Assembly (NCBI GenBank): GCA_002364005.1
Contig: DEXG01000003.1
Span: forward strand, 2,372 to 40,118
Reading direction: 5' to 3'
DNA length: 37,747 nt
DNA from: Phycisphaerales bacterium UBA3190
Lineage (GTDB): Bacteria; Planctomycetota; Phycisphaerae; Phycisphaerales; UBA1924
Positions 22,658-29,903 of the stretch are shown in pieces; the stretch's first letter is position 1; each line of letters starts with the position of its first letter. The notes below the pieces were generated by a model, which was given only the letters and a program-made list of their open reading frames with translations, did no database searches and was not told the DNA's origin. Both the position numbers and the translations under genes were made by a program.

Positions 22658-23680
22658 TCACATCGACAGCATCAACTGCTCAACATCGTGCGGCGATTCG
22701 CCCTGGCCGGTGCGGGTGCTCAGCAGGGCCGCGTGGGTCATGGAGAGCACGCTGGTGAAGTCGATCGGTGGGCGTGCGGGCACAACCCCGGAGCAGAGTT
22801 CGGTGAGCTGGGTTTGCAGGGCCCCGCGATCGGAGTTGAGCTTTGGATCCGGAGATTCGTGCTTGTCGACTTCCTGGCCCTCGTTGTCGGACCAGACAAA
22901 GCCCCGATGATCGACGGCCATCTGCCCCTCGGCGCTGGCGATGGTCATGGAGAGGGCGCTGGCGCTGAACTGGTCGGAGAGGTAGATCGCGGCGCATCGC
23001 CCGTCGGAGAAGCGGAGGTTCATGGTGATCTCGCCGTGCAACCCGCGAAGGGTCTGCCCGGGCAGCGGGTGCATGCCCCGCCCGGCGCGGGGTGAGATGT
23101 ACGCGGCTTCGATGATGCTGGGCACGCCCATGAGCCATCGTGTGAGATCGAGGGCATTGAACAGGCGGGCACCCAGCGAGCCCAGTGCCGACGGGCCCGC
23201 GATGGTCAGCGATGCCGATCGGACCGGGGCGAAGGTCTCCATGACGGTCGAGAGCTCTGAGAGGATCGGTCTGTAGCGGAGGAGCGGGACAAAGCTGGCA
23301 AGTGTGCCCAGCACGCCCTGATGGAGCGCCTCGGCGAAGCTCGTGCCCATGATGCCCGACGCGGTGGCGGGGATCGGTTCGAGCGTCGTGACGCAGACAT
23401 TCCGCCCGTGTGCGGCTCGCAGGGCATCGAGGTCGGCGTCGTTTGCTTCCTCACCGAAACTGCCCGCATCGCCCAGCAGCACCATGTCGGTTTCGTGGCC
23501 CTTCATCACCAAACGGAGGTCGTCGGTGGGTTCGCATTTGAGCGCCGAAGCGACCTGCCCTGCCCGGGCCGAGTCCGGGCACCCGGCACCGATGATCTCG
23601 ATGCCAGCACGGCGCACGATCTCGTCGAGCAGCGGGGCTTGCTCGGGGGTGGTCCACACAACACAACGGGGCTGGGTCAT
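22658..23680 (-). CDS. Putative Gfo/Idh/MocA-like oxidoreductase, divergent
   Basis: This 340-residue cytoplasmic protein resembles Gfo/Idh/MocA dehydrogenases only loosely. It has an alternating alpha/beta start (CVVWTTPEQAPLLDEIV), a short acidic turn region, TTLEPIPATASGI at about 98-110 in the position of the usual EKP motif, and a C-terminal beta-sheet half with GEITMNLRFSDGR and AEGQMAVDHRGFVW. The classical GxGxxG nucleotide motif is not visible, so NAD(P) binding is doubtful. It stands alone, convergent with tyrS and divergent from the RNase P RNA gene. TACAAT lies 8 nt before the ATG and there is no Shine-Dalgarno. Confidence 0.6.
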   Translation of the reverse strand: MTQPRCVVWTTPEQAPLLDEIVRRAGIEIIGAGCPDSARAGQVASALKCEPTDDLRLVMKGHETDMVLLGDAGSFGEEANDADLDALRAAHGRNVCVTTLEPIPATASGIMGTSFAEALHQGVLGTLASFVPLLRYRPILSELSTVMETFAPVRSASLTIAGPSALGSLGARLFNALDLTRWLMGVPSIIEAAYISPRAGRGMHPLPGQTLRGLHGEITMNLRFSDGRCAAIYLSDQFSASALSMTIASAEGQMAVDHRGFVWSDNEGQEVDKHESPDPKLNSDRGALQTQLTELCSGVVPARPPIDFTSVLSMTHAALLSTRTGQGESPHDVEQLMLSM

Positions 23681-23688
23681 AAGACGCG

Positions 23689-23694
23689 ATTGTA
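23689..23694 (-). promoter_or_regulatory. -10-like TACAAT before the oxidoreductase-like gene
   Basis: On the minus strand TACAAT is followed by 8 nt and the ATG at 23680, with no Shine-Dalgarno. It belongs to the looser end of the leaderless pattern. Confidence 0.3.
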
Positions 23695-23744
23695 TGCGAA
23701 GTCAGAGTTATGTGCTTGAGCGACCCGGGGTCGTTTGCCGAGCG

Positions 23745-23750
23745 TATCAT
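23745..23750 (+). promoter_or_regulatory. rnpB: Possible -10 box of rnpB
   Basis: TATCAT ends about 7 nt before the predicted 5' end of the RNase P RNA. A TTGAGC hexamer lies upstream, but 23 nt away, too far for a normal -35. Confidence 0.35.
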
Positions 23751-23755
23751 TCAGC

Positions 23756-24203
23756 AAGACGCAGCAAGGCGGTCGCTCATGGATTTCGGTTCATGGGAGG
23801 AAAGTCCGAGCACGACAGGACACGATGGTGGGTAACGCCCACCCGCCCCAACATGCCCGCGAGGGTTCGGCTGGGGGCGAGGGACAGTGCCACAGAGAAC
23901 ATACCGCCGATGGCCCGGCTTGCCGGGCACAGGTAAGGGTGAAAAGGTGCGGTAAGAGCGCACCGCCCGCTTGGTGACAAGCGGGGCACGGTAAACCCCA
24001 TCGCGTGCAAGCCCAAGCAGAGCTCGTGTTGTCCGCACGATGAGCTCGGGTCGGGTGCTGGGAGCGAATGCTCCTCACCGTATCGGCAACGATGCGGGCA
24101 GAGAAATGGCCGCCCATGGGCGCAGGTCTGATCGCGAGCCCCCGTCAATGGAGCTGATCAGAAACCGCGCCTTGGACAGAACTCGGCTTACCAGCTGCGT
24201 CCA
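23756..24203 (+). ncRNA. rnpB: RNase P RNA, bacterial class A
   Basis: This is the catalytic RNA that trims the 5' ends of tRNA precursors. Helix P1 is visible as GACGCAGC (23758-23765) pairing with GCTGCGTC (24194-24201), which sets both ends. Conserved core blocks occur in order: GGGAGGAAAGTCCGAGC (23795-23811), ACAGAGAACATACCGCC (23892-23908), GGTAAGGGTGAAAAGGTGCGG (shortened here; about 23931-23952), the GGTAAACCCC block near 23990-24000 and GACAGAACTCGGCTTACC near 24175-24192. The length of about 448 nt exceeds the E. coli RNA (377), so some helices are extended. A strong terminator follows. Confidence 0.95.
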
Positions 24204-24213
24204 GCCGCATGCC

Positions 24214-24252
24214 GCACCCCCCAGGGATCACTCTGGGGGGTGCGTCCTTTTT
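24214..24252 (+). terminator. Rho-independent terminator of rnpB
   Basis: GCACCCCCCAG (24214-24224) pairs with CTGGGGGGTGC (24233-24243) over an 8-nt loop, followed by GTCC and five T residues (24248-24252). Confidence 0.92.
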
Positions 24253-24273
24253 GAGCCGCATATCCCGCGCATG

Positions 24274-24306
24274 AAAAAACACCCAGCGGAGAGGGGCCGC
24301 TGGGTG
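24274..24306 (-). terminator. Rho-independent terminator of the repeat-protein gene
   Basis: CACCCAGCGG (24280-24289) and CCGCTGGGTG (24297-24306) form a 10-bp stem with a 7-nt loop. The six A residues at 24274-24279 become a U-run on the minus strand. It lies 58 nt past the stop of the secreted repeat-protein gene. Confidence 0.9.
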
Positions 24307-24364
24307 CTCGACCGTCTCGACTCGGGGGAGAGCCGTGACGGGAATCGATGCGTTCACCGATGGA

Positions 24365-25918
24365 TCATGGGCATCCGCCCGAGAACGCCCCCAGGAAGGC
24401 GCTGACATCGAAGAAGTTGTACATGCCGTCGCCAGTGAAGTCAGCGACAGGGTCCATGCTGCTGAACGCGGCAAGGAACGCACTCACATCGAAGAAGTTG
24501 AGGTCGCCGTCGCCGTTGATATCAGCGGGGCAGCTCGCGGCAGCGCCGAGCGTGCCGTCGGGATTGAGGTTATGGGTCTCGATGTCGGCATCGCCGAAGT
24601 CGCCGATCTGCCAGGCACCGATGATGAAGCCATCGCTGCTGACGGTCGAGGTCAGGCGGCTCCGGAGTGCGGCATCTGACGCCACATCGACCGACCAGAC
24701 TTCGCTCCCGCTCTCGTCGAGCCGTGCGGCCTGCACCACATCGGCGTTGAACATGCCCGTGTTCTCGACCCACAAGGTCACCATGTCGTCGTCCATGATC
24801 TGGACATTGATCTGCCCGGACTCGTTGCCATCGACGGCCGAAACCTGGGTGCCCGAGTCGGTCCACATGCGTGAGCCCTTGTTGTCCAGACGCTGCGCAA
24901 AGACGCCGTGGTTGCCCTGGTTATTGTCGAGCTCGATCCATGAGACATAGACCGAGTCGCTGCTGGGGTCGTAGGCGGCGCTGGGGGCGACACGCTCGCG
25001 GGGGTTGATCGAAGCGGCGGCCCCGTTGTGCCCGAAGAGCTCGGTGCCGTCTGAGTCCAGGTGCTGGGCGAATACATTCAGCCCGTTGGCGGTGTCGTAC
25101 CACGAGAAGACCGCGCCGCCGGCGCCGTCGGTGCTGAACTCGGGGAAGTTGCCGAACTGGAGCGAGCCGCCGTCGAAGACCGCGACACGCTGGGCCCATG
25201 CCTCGTTGCCGAGCGAGTCGATCTTCTGGGCCATGAGGTTCTTTGGGCCGAGGAAGAAGCCGTACTGGACCCACGAGACGATGACCGAGCCGTTGTCGCT
25301 TCCCTCCATCGCAGAAACGATCAGGGTGTCATCGATGTCCGAGCTGAGTGTTGTTTCCCAGTTGATCATGCCCGAGGCGTCGATGCTGGCCAGGTCGGTG
25401 TTGAGGTTGCTGTTCCAACCCACAACGGCGTTGCCGTCGCTGGTCGCTGCGATGTCGGGCGAGTTGAGCGAAGCGGCCGAGTCGCCGAGCTGGATGCCGT
25501 TGGCACCCCATGAGAACGAGCCGTCGGGCGCGACGCGCTGGGCGGTGATGACGACGCCACCGAATCGGTCGTCGCGGAACGCGAGCACGGCATGGCCGTC
25601 GCTGTCGACATCGAGCCCGTAATCCTGGGTCGAGGAGAAGCCGCGATCAGCGACGAGCACACCGTTGTGTGCCCACATTTCGTTGCCTTGTGCGTCGAGA
25701 CGCTGCAGGCGCACATCGTATCCGCTCTCGCTGGAGTACCAGCTGATGTAGCATCCGCCGTCGTCTGTCGGGACGATCTTGGGTTGGACCTGTTCACCCA
25801 AGCCGTCGGCGACAACCTGGTGCATCGTCGAATCGGCCGACCATTGAGCGTGTGCGTTTGTTGACAGCATCGCGATACTTGCTGTGACAAGGAGCGCGGA
25901 TTTTGGGTACAAATTCAT
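24365..25918 (-). CDS. Secreted repeat (likely beta-propeller) protein with dockerin-like tail
   Basis: This 517-residue exported protein has a signal peptide ending about residue 25 (STNAHAQ). Seven copies of a loose motif, roughly Q-x-L-D-x-x-G-x-x-x-W, recur about every 50-60 residues (for example LQRLDAQGNEMW, AQKIDSLGNEAW, AQRLDNKGSRMW), each after a strand with an IS/VSW-type core. This suggests a beta-propeller. The C terminus has two dockerin-like loops (DINGDGDLNFFDVSAFL, DFTGDGMYNFFDVSAFL) and ends SGGCP. GGAGAGACA precedes the ATG. The ligand is unknown. It ends in its own terminator and faces the HTH gene divergently. Confidence 0.82.
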   Translation of the reverse strand: MNLYPKSALLVTASIAMLSTNAHAQWSADSTMHQVVADGLGEQVQPKIVPTDDGGCYISWYSSESGYDVRLQRLDAQGNEMWAHNGVLVADRGFSSTQDYGLDVDSDGHAVLAFRDDRFGGVVITAQRVAPDGSFSWGANGIQLGDSAASLNSPDIAATSDGNAVVGWNSNLNTDLASIDASGMINWETTLSSDIDDTLIVSAMEGSDNGSVIVSWVQYGFFLGPKNLMAQKIDSLGNEAWAQRVAVFDGGSLQFGNFPEFSTDGAGGAVFSWYDTANGLNVFAQHLDSDGTELFGHNGAAASINPRERVAPSAAYDPSSDSVYVSWIELDNNQGNHGVFAQRLDNKGSRMWTDSGTQVSAVDGNESGQINVQIMDDDMVTLWVENTGMFNADVVQAARLDESGSEVWSVDVASDAALRSRLTSTVSSDGFIIGAWQIGDFGDADIETHNLNPDGTLGAAASCPADINGDGDLNFFDVSAFLAAFSSMDPVADFTGDGMYNFFDVSAFLGAFSGGCP

Positions 25919-26096
25919 TGTGTCTCTCCATTAAAAAAAGTTGACTGCATGGGCGCGAGTCACCCCCATCATGGCGGGGCGGTGGGCTAAAATCAAGTGT
26001 AATTTATCACGATTCGTATTATTCATGCATATTGCCCATCTATGTGCTACCCTGTGTGGTCACCGTAGCAGGTCGGGTGAGGGGGCAAAACCGTCT

Positions 26097-27293
26097 ATGC
26101 CGCAGAAACAGCAGAGTCTTACACCAGAAGTGCAGCCCGATCAGATCGGGCAGGAGCTGGCGACCAACCTGAACCTGGTCCTGACCGAGATCGAGGGGTG
26201 CAGTATGCGCCCAACCGATATCGCCCGGGTCCTCGACACCTCGCGTGTGATGGTCAGCCGCCTGCTGAGTGCGATTCGCAAGGACGATCCGATCGAGCGG
26301 CTGACCCGGATCCCCGGCCCAGAAACGCTGCGGTCGATCGTGCGTGCCGCGGGTCAACACGGGGTAGAAGCCGAGCATATCAACGCGGCCGAGAAGGCCA
26401 TCGAGGCGTTCGATGAACTCATCCGTGAGCAGTTCGGGACCCGCTCGGCGCTGAATGCCGCGCTGAGCAATACCAACCCCAACGCTCGATCAAAGTTCGA
26501 ACAGTCGAGCCGATACCAGGTCTTCAAGGGCATGAGTCAGATCGTGGGGGCCCAGAGCAACCTCTGGCTGACCACGATGATGCTCACCCCCAGCAACGAT
26601 CAGCCCGACGGGATCGATATCTCCACGATCCATGGCACATCGGGCCTGCGCCGTCTCCGACCGGACACGCCGATCAGGTTCGTCTATGGCGTACCGCCCG
26701 AGTATGAGGATCGCCGCCAATCCCCCGTGCGCACTGGGACCGATCTTTCGTCGTTCTTGATGCACGAAGCCGCACCGCTGCGGGTCGACGAGGAGAACGG
26801 ACAGATCATCAACACCTTCGCACCCGAGGTCGAGGGTAAGGACGATCTGTACGACATGCTCGCTGAGGTCTACATCCCGAACGGCTCGAACCGCTACGCG
26901 GCAGAAGGCAGGAACTACCGCGGCACGACCGTGATCCCCGATGTGCCGACGGTCACGCTGGTCAGCGATGTCATGATCTGCGACGACATCTTCGAGGGCA
27001 TCGAGCCCGAGCTGTTCCTCTACAACACCATGCCCCGCGGTGGCGCGGACATCGAAGACCCGAAGCGGTTGATCGATCGTGTCGAGACACAGGAACAGCT
27101 GGATTACATGGGCAGGGGAACAGCGGGCTTGGGGATCAGTGAGTTCCCGATGTACGAGGACATGGTCGCGTACATGTGTGAGAAGAACCGACGCTCACCC
27201 GACTCGATCAGGACCTACCGCCTGCAGGTGCAGTACCCGGTCTACGGGTTCCAGCACACGATCGCGTTCAAAGTGCCGCAGCGCGGCTCGTGA
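26097..27293 (+). CDS. HTH-domain protein with large uncharacterised C-terminal domain
   Basis: This 398-residue protein is probably a DNA-binding regulator, but the family is not recognised. A helix-turn-helix lies at about 37-62 (RPTDIARVLDTSRVMVSRLL), followed by a helical stretch to about 165 and a C-terminal domain rich in short beta strands (VPTVTLVSDVMICDD, then YRLQVQYPVYGFQHTIAF). The C-terminal part could be a ligand-sensing domain. The start at 26097 gives a Gln/Pro-rich N terminus just ahead of the HTH; GAGGGGG lies about 11 nt upstream. Its stop abuts the convergent aldehyde dehydrogenase stop. The upstream 25990-26050 region is AT-rich and probably holds the promoter. Confidence 0.7.
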   Translation: MPQKQQSLTPEVQPDQIGQELATNLNLVLTEIEGCSMRPTDIARVLDTSRVMVSRLLSAIRKDDPIERLTRIPGPETLRSIVRAAGQHGVEAEHINAAEKAIEAFDELIREQFGTRSALNAALSNTNPNARSKFEQSSRYQVFKGMSQIVGAQSNLWLTTMMLTPSNDQPDGIDISTIHGTSGLRRLRPDTPIRFVYGVPPEYEDRRQSPVRTGTDLSSFLMHEAAPLRVDEENGQIINTFAPEVEGKDDLYDMLAEVYIPNGSNRYAAEGRNYRGTTVIPDVPTVTLVSDVMICDDIFEGIEPELFLYNTMPRGGADIEDPKRLIDRVETQEQLDYMGRGTAGLGISEFPMYEDMVAYMCEKNRRSPDSIRTYRLQVQYPVYGFQHTIAFKVPQRGS

Positions 27294-28691
27294 TCAGTTC
27301 TCGCTGGTGGCCTCGTTGGTGGTGACCACCCGCAACTGACAGAACTGGCGATGCCCGAGCGGGCCCGAGTGGTAGCCGATACCCGATTTACGAGCACCGA
27401 CCCATGGTGCGCCGCCCGTGCCGCCCATCGAGCGGTTGACGCCGATCATGCCCGCGGTGAGCTGTCGCCCAACCTTGCGTGCGACCTCTTCTTCGCCGAA
27501 GACCACCGCGCCGAGACCATACTCGGTGTCGTTGGCCAACTCGACCGCCTCGTCGGCGTCCTTGACCGTTGCGACGCAGGCGATGGGGCCGAAGGTTTCG
27601 GTGACCATGATGTCCATGTCGTGGTTCACACCGTCGAGGATGGTGGGCTCGACAAAGTTGCCCTCTAGCTGGTTGCCGCCGAAGAGCACCTTGGCACCCT
27701 TGGACTTGGCATCCTCGACCTGCTTGAGGACATGCTCCTTCTGCTCACGCATGACCATGGGGCCGATGTTCGCGTTCTCATCGAGGCAGTCACCGATCGT
27801 GAACTCTTTCGTCTGCTCCAGCAGCTTGTCCATGAACGCGTCCTTGATGGACTCCTGCACATAGATGCGTTCGGTCGAGACGCACACCTGTCCGCAGTTG
27901 CGGAATGAGTTGCGAGCGGCGAAGGTCGCGGCTTGCTCGAGATCAGCGCCCTCAAGCACGATGCACGGGTCCTTGGAACCCAGCTCGAGGATCAGTCGCT
28001 TGAGACCCGGCGCTGCGGCCGCCATGATGTGCTGCCCGGCGGTCTTGGACCCGGTGAACGCGATCATGTCGACATCGCCCGCGACGAGGGCCTTGCCCTG
28101 GTCGTCCTCGCCGTGGATGATCTGCAGCACGCCCTCGGGCAGGAACTGATTGAGCACCTTGACATACTCGTCGGCGATCAGCGGCGTCTGCTCGCTGGGC
28201 TTGAGGACGCAGGTGTTCCCCGCAACCAGTGCTGGCACGACACCCCAGTGGGGCATCAGGATCGGGAAGTTCCAAGGTGTGATCGTGGCGCACACGCCGA
28301 ACGGGTCGTAGTGCAGCATCGACTTGGCGCCCTCGCCCGTGAGCACCTCGGGTTGCACGGCTTGGGCGATCTCGTCGACCGTCTCGGCCATCCCCGCCCC
28401 GCAGGCATTGACCTCGCCGATGCCCTCTGCCAGCGGCTTGCCCTGCTCAAGCGAGAGGATGCGTCCGAGTTCTTCTGCTTTGGCCACCAGCGCCTCGCCA
28501 GCCGGCTTGAGCATGTCGGCCCGCTCCTGGGCACTCAGCGCCGCCCAGGCCGGCTGTGCGGCACGGGCCTTGGCGATGACGGCATCGACCTGATCGGCGG
28601 GCGTGACGGGCACGGAGCCGACCAGATCGCCGGTGGAGGGGTTGTAGGAGCTGAGGGTGTCGGTCGTGGTGGGGGTATTGAGTGTGGTCAT
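27294..28691 (-). CDS. NAD(P)-dependent aldehyde dehydrogenase (succinate-semialdehyde-like)
   Basis: This 465-residue cytoplasmic enzyme oxidises an aldehyde to the acid. The family landmarks are LSLEQGKPLAEG at 79-90, PWNFPILMPHW at 139-149, the nucleotide-binding FTGSKTAGQ at 212-220, the general base Glu236 (LELGSKDP) and the catalytic Cys270 in NCGQVC. Length and motifs fit the succinate-semialdehyde or related class, but the substrate is uncertain. The ATG at 28691 begins the conserved protein; an upstream in-frame extension reaches into the next gene and is rejected. It lies 22 nt after the zinc-ribbon gene, but TACCAT 5 nt before the ATG suggests its own leaderless transcript. Confidence 0.93.
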   Translation of the reverse strand: MTTLNTPTTTDTLSSYNPSTGDLVGSVPVTPADQVDAVIAKARAAQPAWAALSAQERADMLKPAGEALVAKAEELGRILSLEQGKPLAEGIGEVNACGAGMAETVDEIAQAVQPEVLTGEGAKSMLHYDPFGVCATITPWNFPILMPHWGVVPALVAGNTCVLKPSEQTPLIADEYVKVLNQFLPEGVLQIIHGEDDQGKALVAGDVDMIAFTGSKTAGQHIMAAAAPGLKRLILELGSKDPCIVLEGADLEQAATFAARNSFRNCGQVCVSTERIYVQESIKDAFMDKLLEQTKEFTIGDCLDENANIGPMVMREQKEHVLKQVEDAKSKGAKVLFGGNQLEGNFVEPTILDGVNHDMDIMVTETFGPIACVATVKDADEAVELANDTEYGLGAVVFGEEEVARKVGRQLTAGMIGVNRSMGGTGGAPWVGARKSGIGYHSGPLGHRQFCQLRVVTTNEATSEN

Positions 28692-28696
28692 ATGGA

Positions 28697-28702
28697 ATGG
28701 TA
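28697..28702 (-). promoter_or_regulatory. -10-like TACCAT before the aldehyde dehydrogenase
   Basis: On the minus strand TACCAT ends 5 nt before the ATG at 28691, with no Shine-Dalgarno. TTGGAC is upstream, but only 14 nt away. Confidence 0.35.
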
Positions 28703-28713
28703 GCGGCGTCGCC

Positions 28714-29106
28714 TCAGTCCAACCAGAAGTGCCAGTTCGGCCATAACGAGGAAAAAACGATCGTTGCGACGAATACACCGATCCAGATGTAGGCAAGATA
28801 GTTCGCATGCTTGCGATCGCGTCTGGCACGATAACTCAACCGATATTGTCTCGCATCGTGCCGTCTGGCGAGCAGGATTGCAGCACCGATCACCAAGAGG
28901 ATGGCTACCGGTGGCAAGAAAACCTGGATCACGATCGCGCAGCAAAGCAACACTTTCCCGAGGTGGCCCGCTTGGATATATCGGTCATCATCCGGACGGG
29001 TGTCGAGCGGTGAGCCGCACTCAGGGCATGGATCACCACCGTGTCGGTCACTCATGTCGTAGCCGCAGACCTGGCATGCTTTGATCGCTGGGGCATTATC
29101 GCCCAT
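28714..29106 (-). CDS. Membrane protein with N-terminal zinc ribbon, unknown function
   Basis: This 130-residue protein has a zinc ribbon at about 10-35 (CQVCGYDMSD, then CPECGSPLD), the pattern widespread in planctomycetes, then two to three hydrophobic segments (about 48-80 and 107-126) separated by a strongly basic stretch. No catalytic motif is visible. The ATG at 29106 overlaps the stop of the upstream methyltransferase (TGATG), so the two are translationally coupled; a GTG one codon earlier is also possible. GC is somewhat lower than in its neighbours. Function is unknown; the ribbon may bind nucleic acid or protein. Confidence 0.75.
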   Translation of the reverse strand: MGDNAPAIKACQVCGYDMSDRHGGDPCPECGSPLDTRPDDDRYIQAGHLGKVLLCCAIVIQVFLPPVAILLVIGAAILLARRHDARQYRLSYRARRDRKHANYLAYIWIGVFVATIVFSSLWPNWHFWLD

Positions 29107-29888
29107 CACACCCGCCCAGCAACGAGCACGATGAAGCTCTCTTCGAGCTCCTCTTCGCCATCATCAACGGGCATCACATACGCGTTGCCCTCATCATCCA
29201 CCGCATCCGCGAGCTTGGTGTACACCAGCGTCTCGCAGAACCCCGCATCCTCCATCGCGTCGCGCAGCTCGGGGATTGACCACAGACGCCACTCATACAC
29301 AAACGCGTCCTCAAGCTCGAACTCGATCACACCCGCCCGCTCGACCCGGAAGTGGATCAGGTTGGTCACGAACCCCGTGGTGGGGTCGGCCGCGTGCTGT
29401 TCCCAGGTGTAGCGGCACAGCTTCCCGCCCGGCATCGGGTGCGCTCGATGAACGCCGCCCAGCGTGTACGCCGTATCGCCGCCATAGGTGTCGCAGACGA
29501 AGACGCCCTTTGATGTTTCGAGTCGCTCGCAGACATGCATCAGATACTCGACAAGTTCCGCGCGGGTGTGCAGGTAGCCGATCGAGAAGTTGCCGACGAA
29601 CACCAGGTCGCACGGATCGCTGGCCTCGCGCACATCGCACAGGTGCTTGGCGATCCGTTCGTGCTCGCCGCGTCGGGCGAGCGTTTCCTCGTCAAAGTCC
29701 ACCGCGATCGCGCTGCAACCATCACGCTCAACCCACAGGTGGGAGACCGCCGCGGTGCCTGCGAAGTCTTCGCCCAGGACGCTGGGGTTGTCGCCGTGGA
29801 TGGCACGAAGCAGCGGCACCAGGTCCTTGGGAGACTGGACGCACAGTTCATACAGATCGTGCTTGTTGTACTCGGTATCGCTGAGCAT
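29106..29888 (-). CDS. Class I SAM-dependent methyltransferase (paralogue B)
   Basis: This 260-residue methyltransferase shares its main landmarks with the gene at 14256-15149: SVLGEDFAGTAAVSHLW for SAM binding, an acidic strand (AVDFDEET), FVGNFSIGYLHTR, and the late DAFVYEWRLWS motif. It lacks the Lys-rich N-terminal stretch of paralogue A. The substrate is unknown; the conserved aromatic/Arg segment near the C terminus may contact it. It lies 15 nt after the ABC permease gene and is coupled to the zinc-ribbon gene, so it belongs to a five-gene minus-strand neighbourhood. Two diverged copies in one 38-kb window point to distinct substrates. Confidence 0.88.
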   Translation of the reverse strand: MLSDTEYNKHDLYELCVQSPKDLVPLLRAIHGDNPSVLGEDFAGTAAVSHLWVERDGCSAIAVDFDEETLARRGEHERIAKHLCDVREASDPCDLVFVGNFSIGYLHTRAELVEYLMHVCERLETSKGVFVCDTYGGDTAYTLGGVHRAHPMPGGKLCRYTWEQHAADPTTGFVTNLIHFRVERAGVIEFELEDAFVYEWRLWSIPELRDAMEDAGFCETLVYTKLADAVDDEGNAYVMPVDDGEEELEESFIVLVAGRV

Positions 29889-29903
29889 GTTTTACACTTC
29901 GGG

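Noticed and set aside
23716..23721. TTGAGC as the rnpB -35 box
   Set aside because: It is 23 nt from the only plausible -10 box, too far for sigma-70-type spacing.
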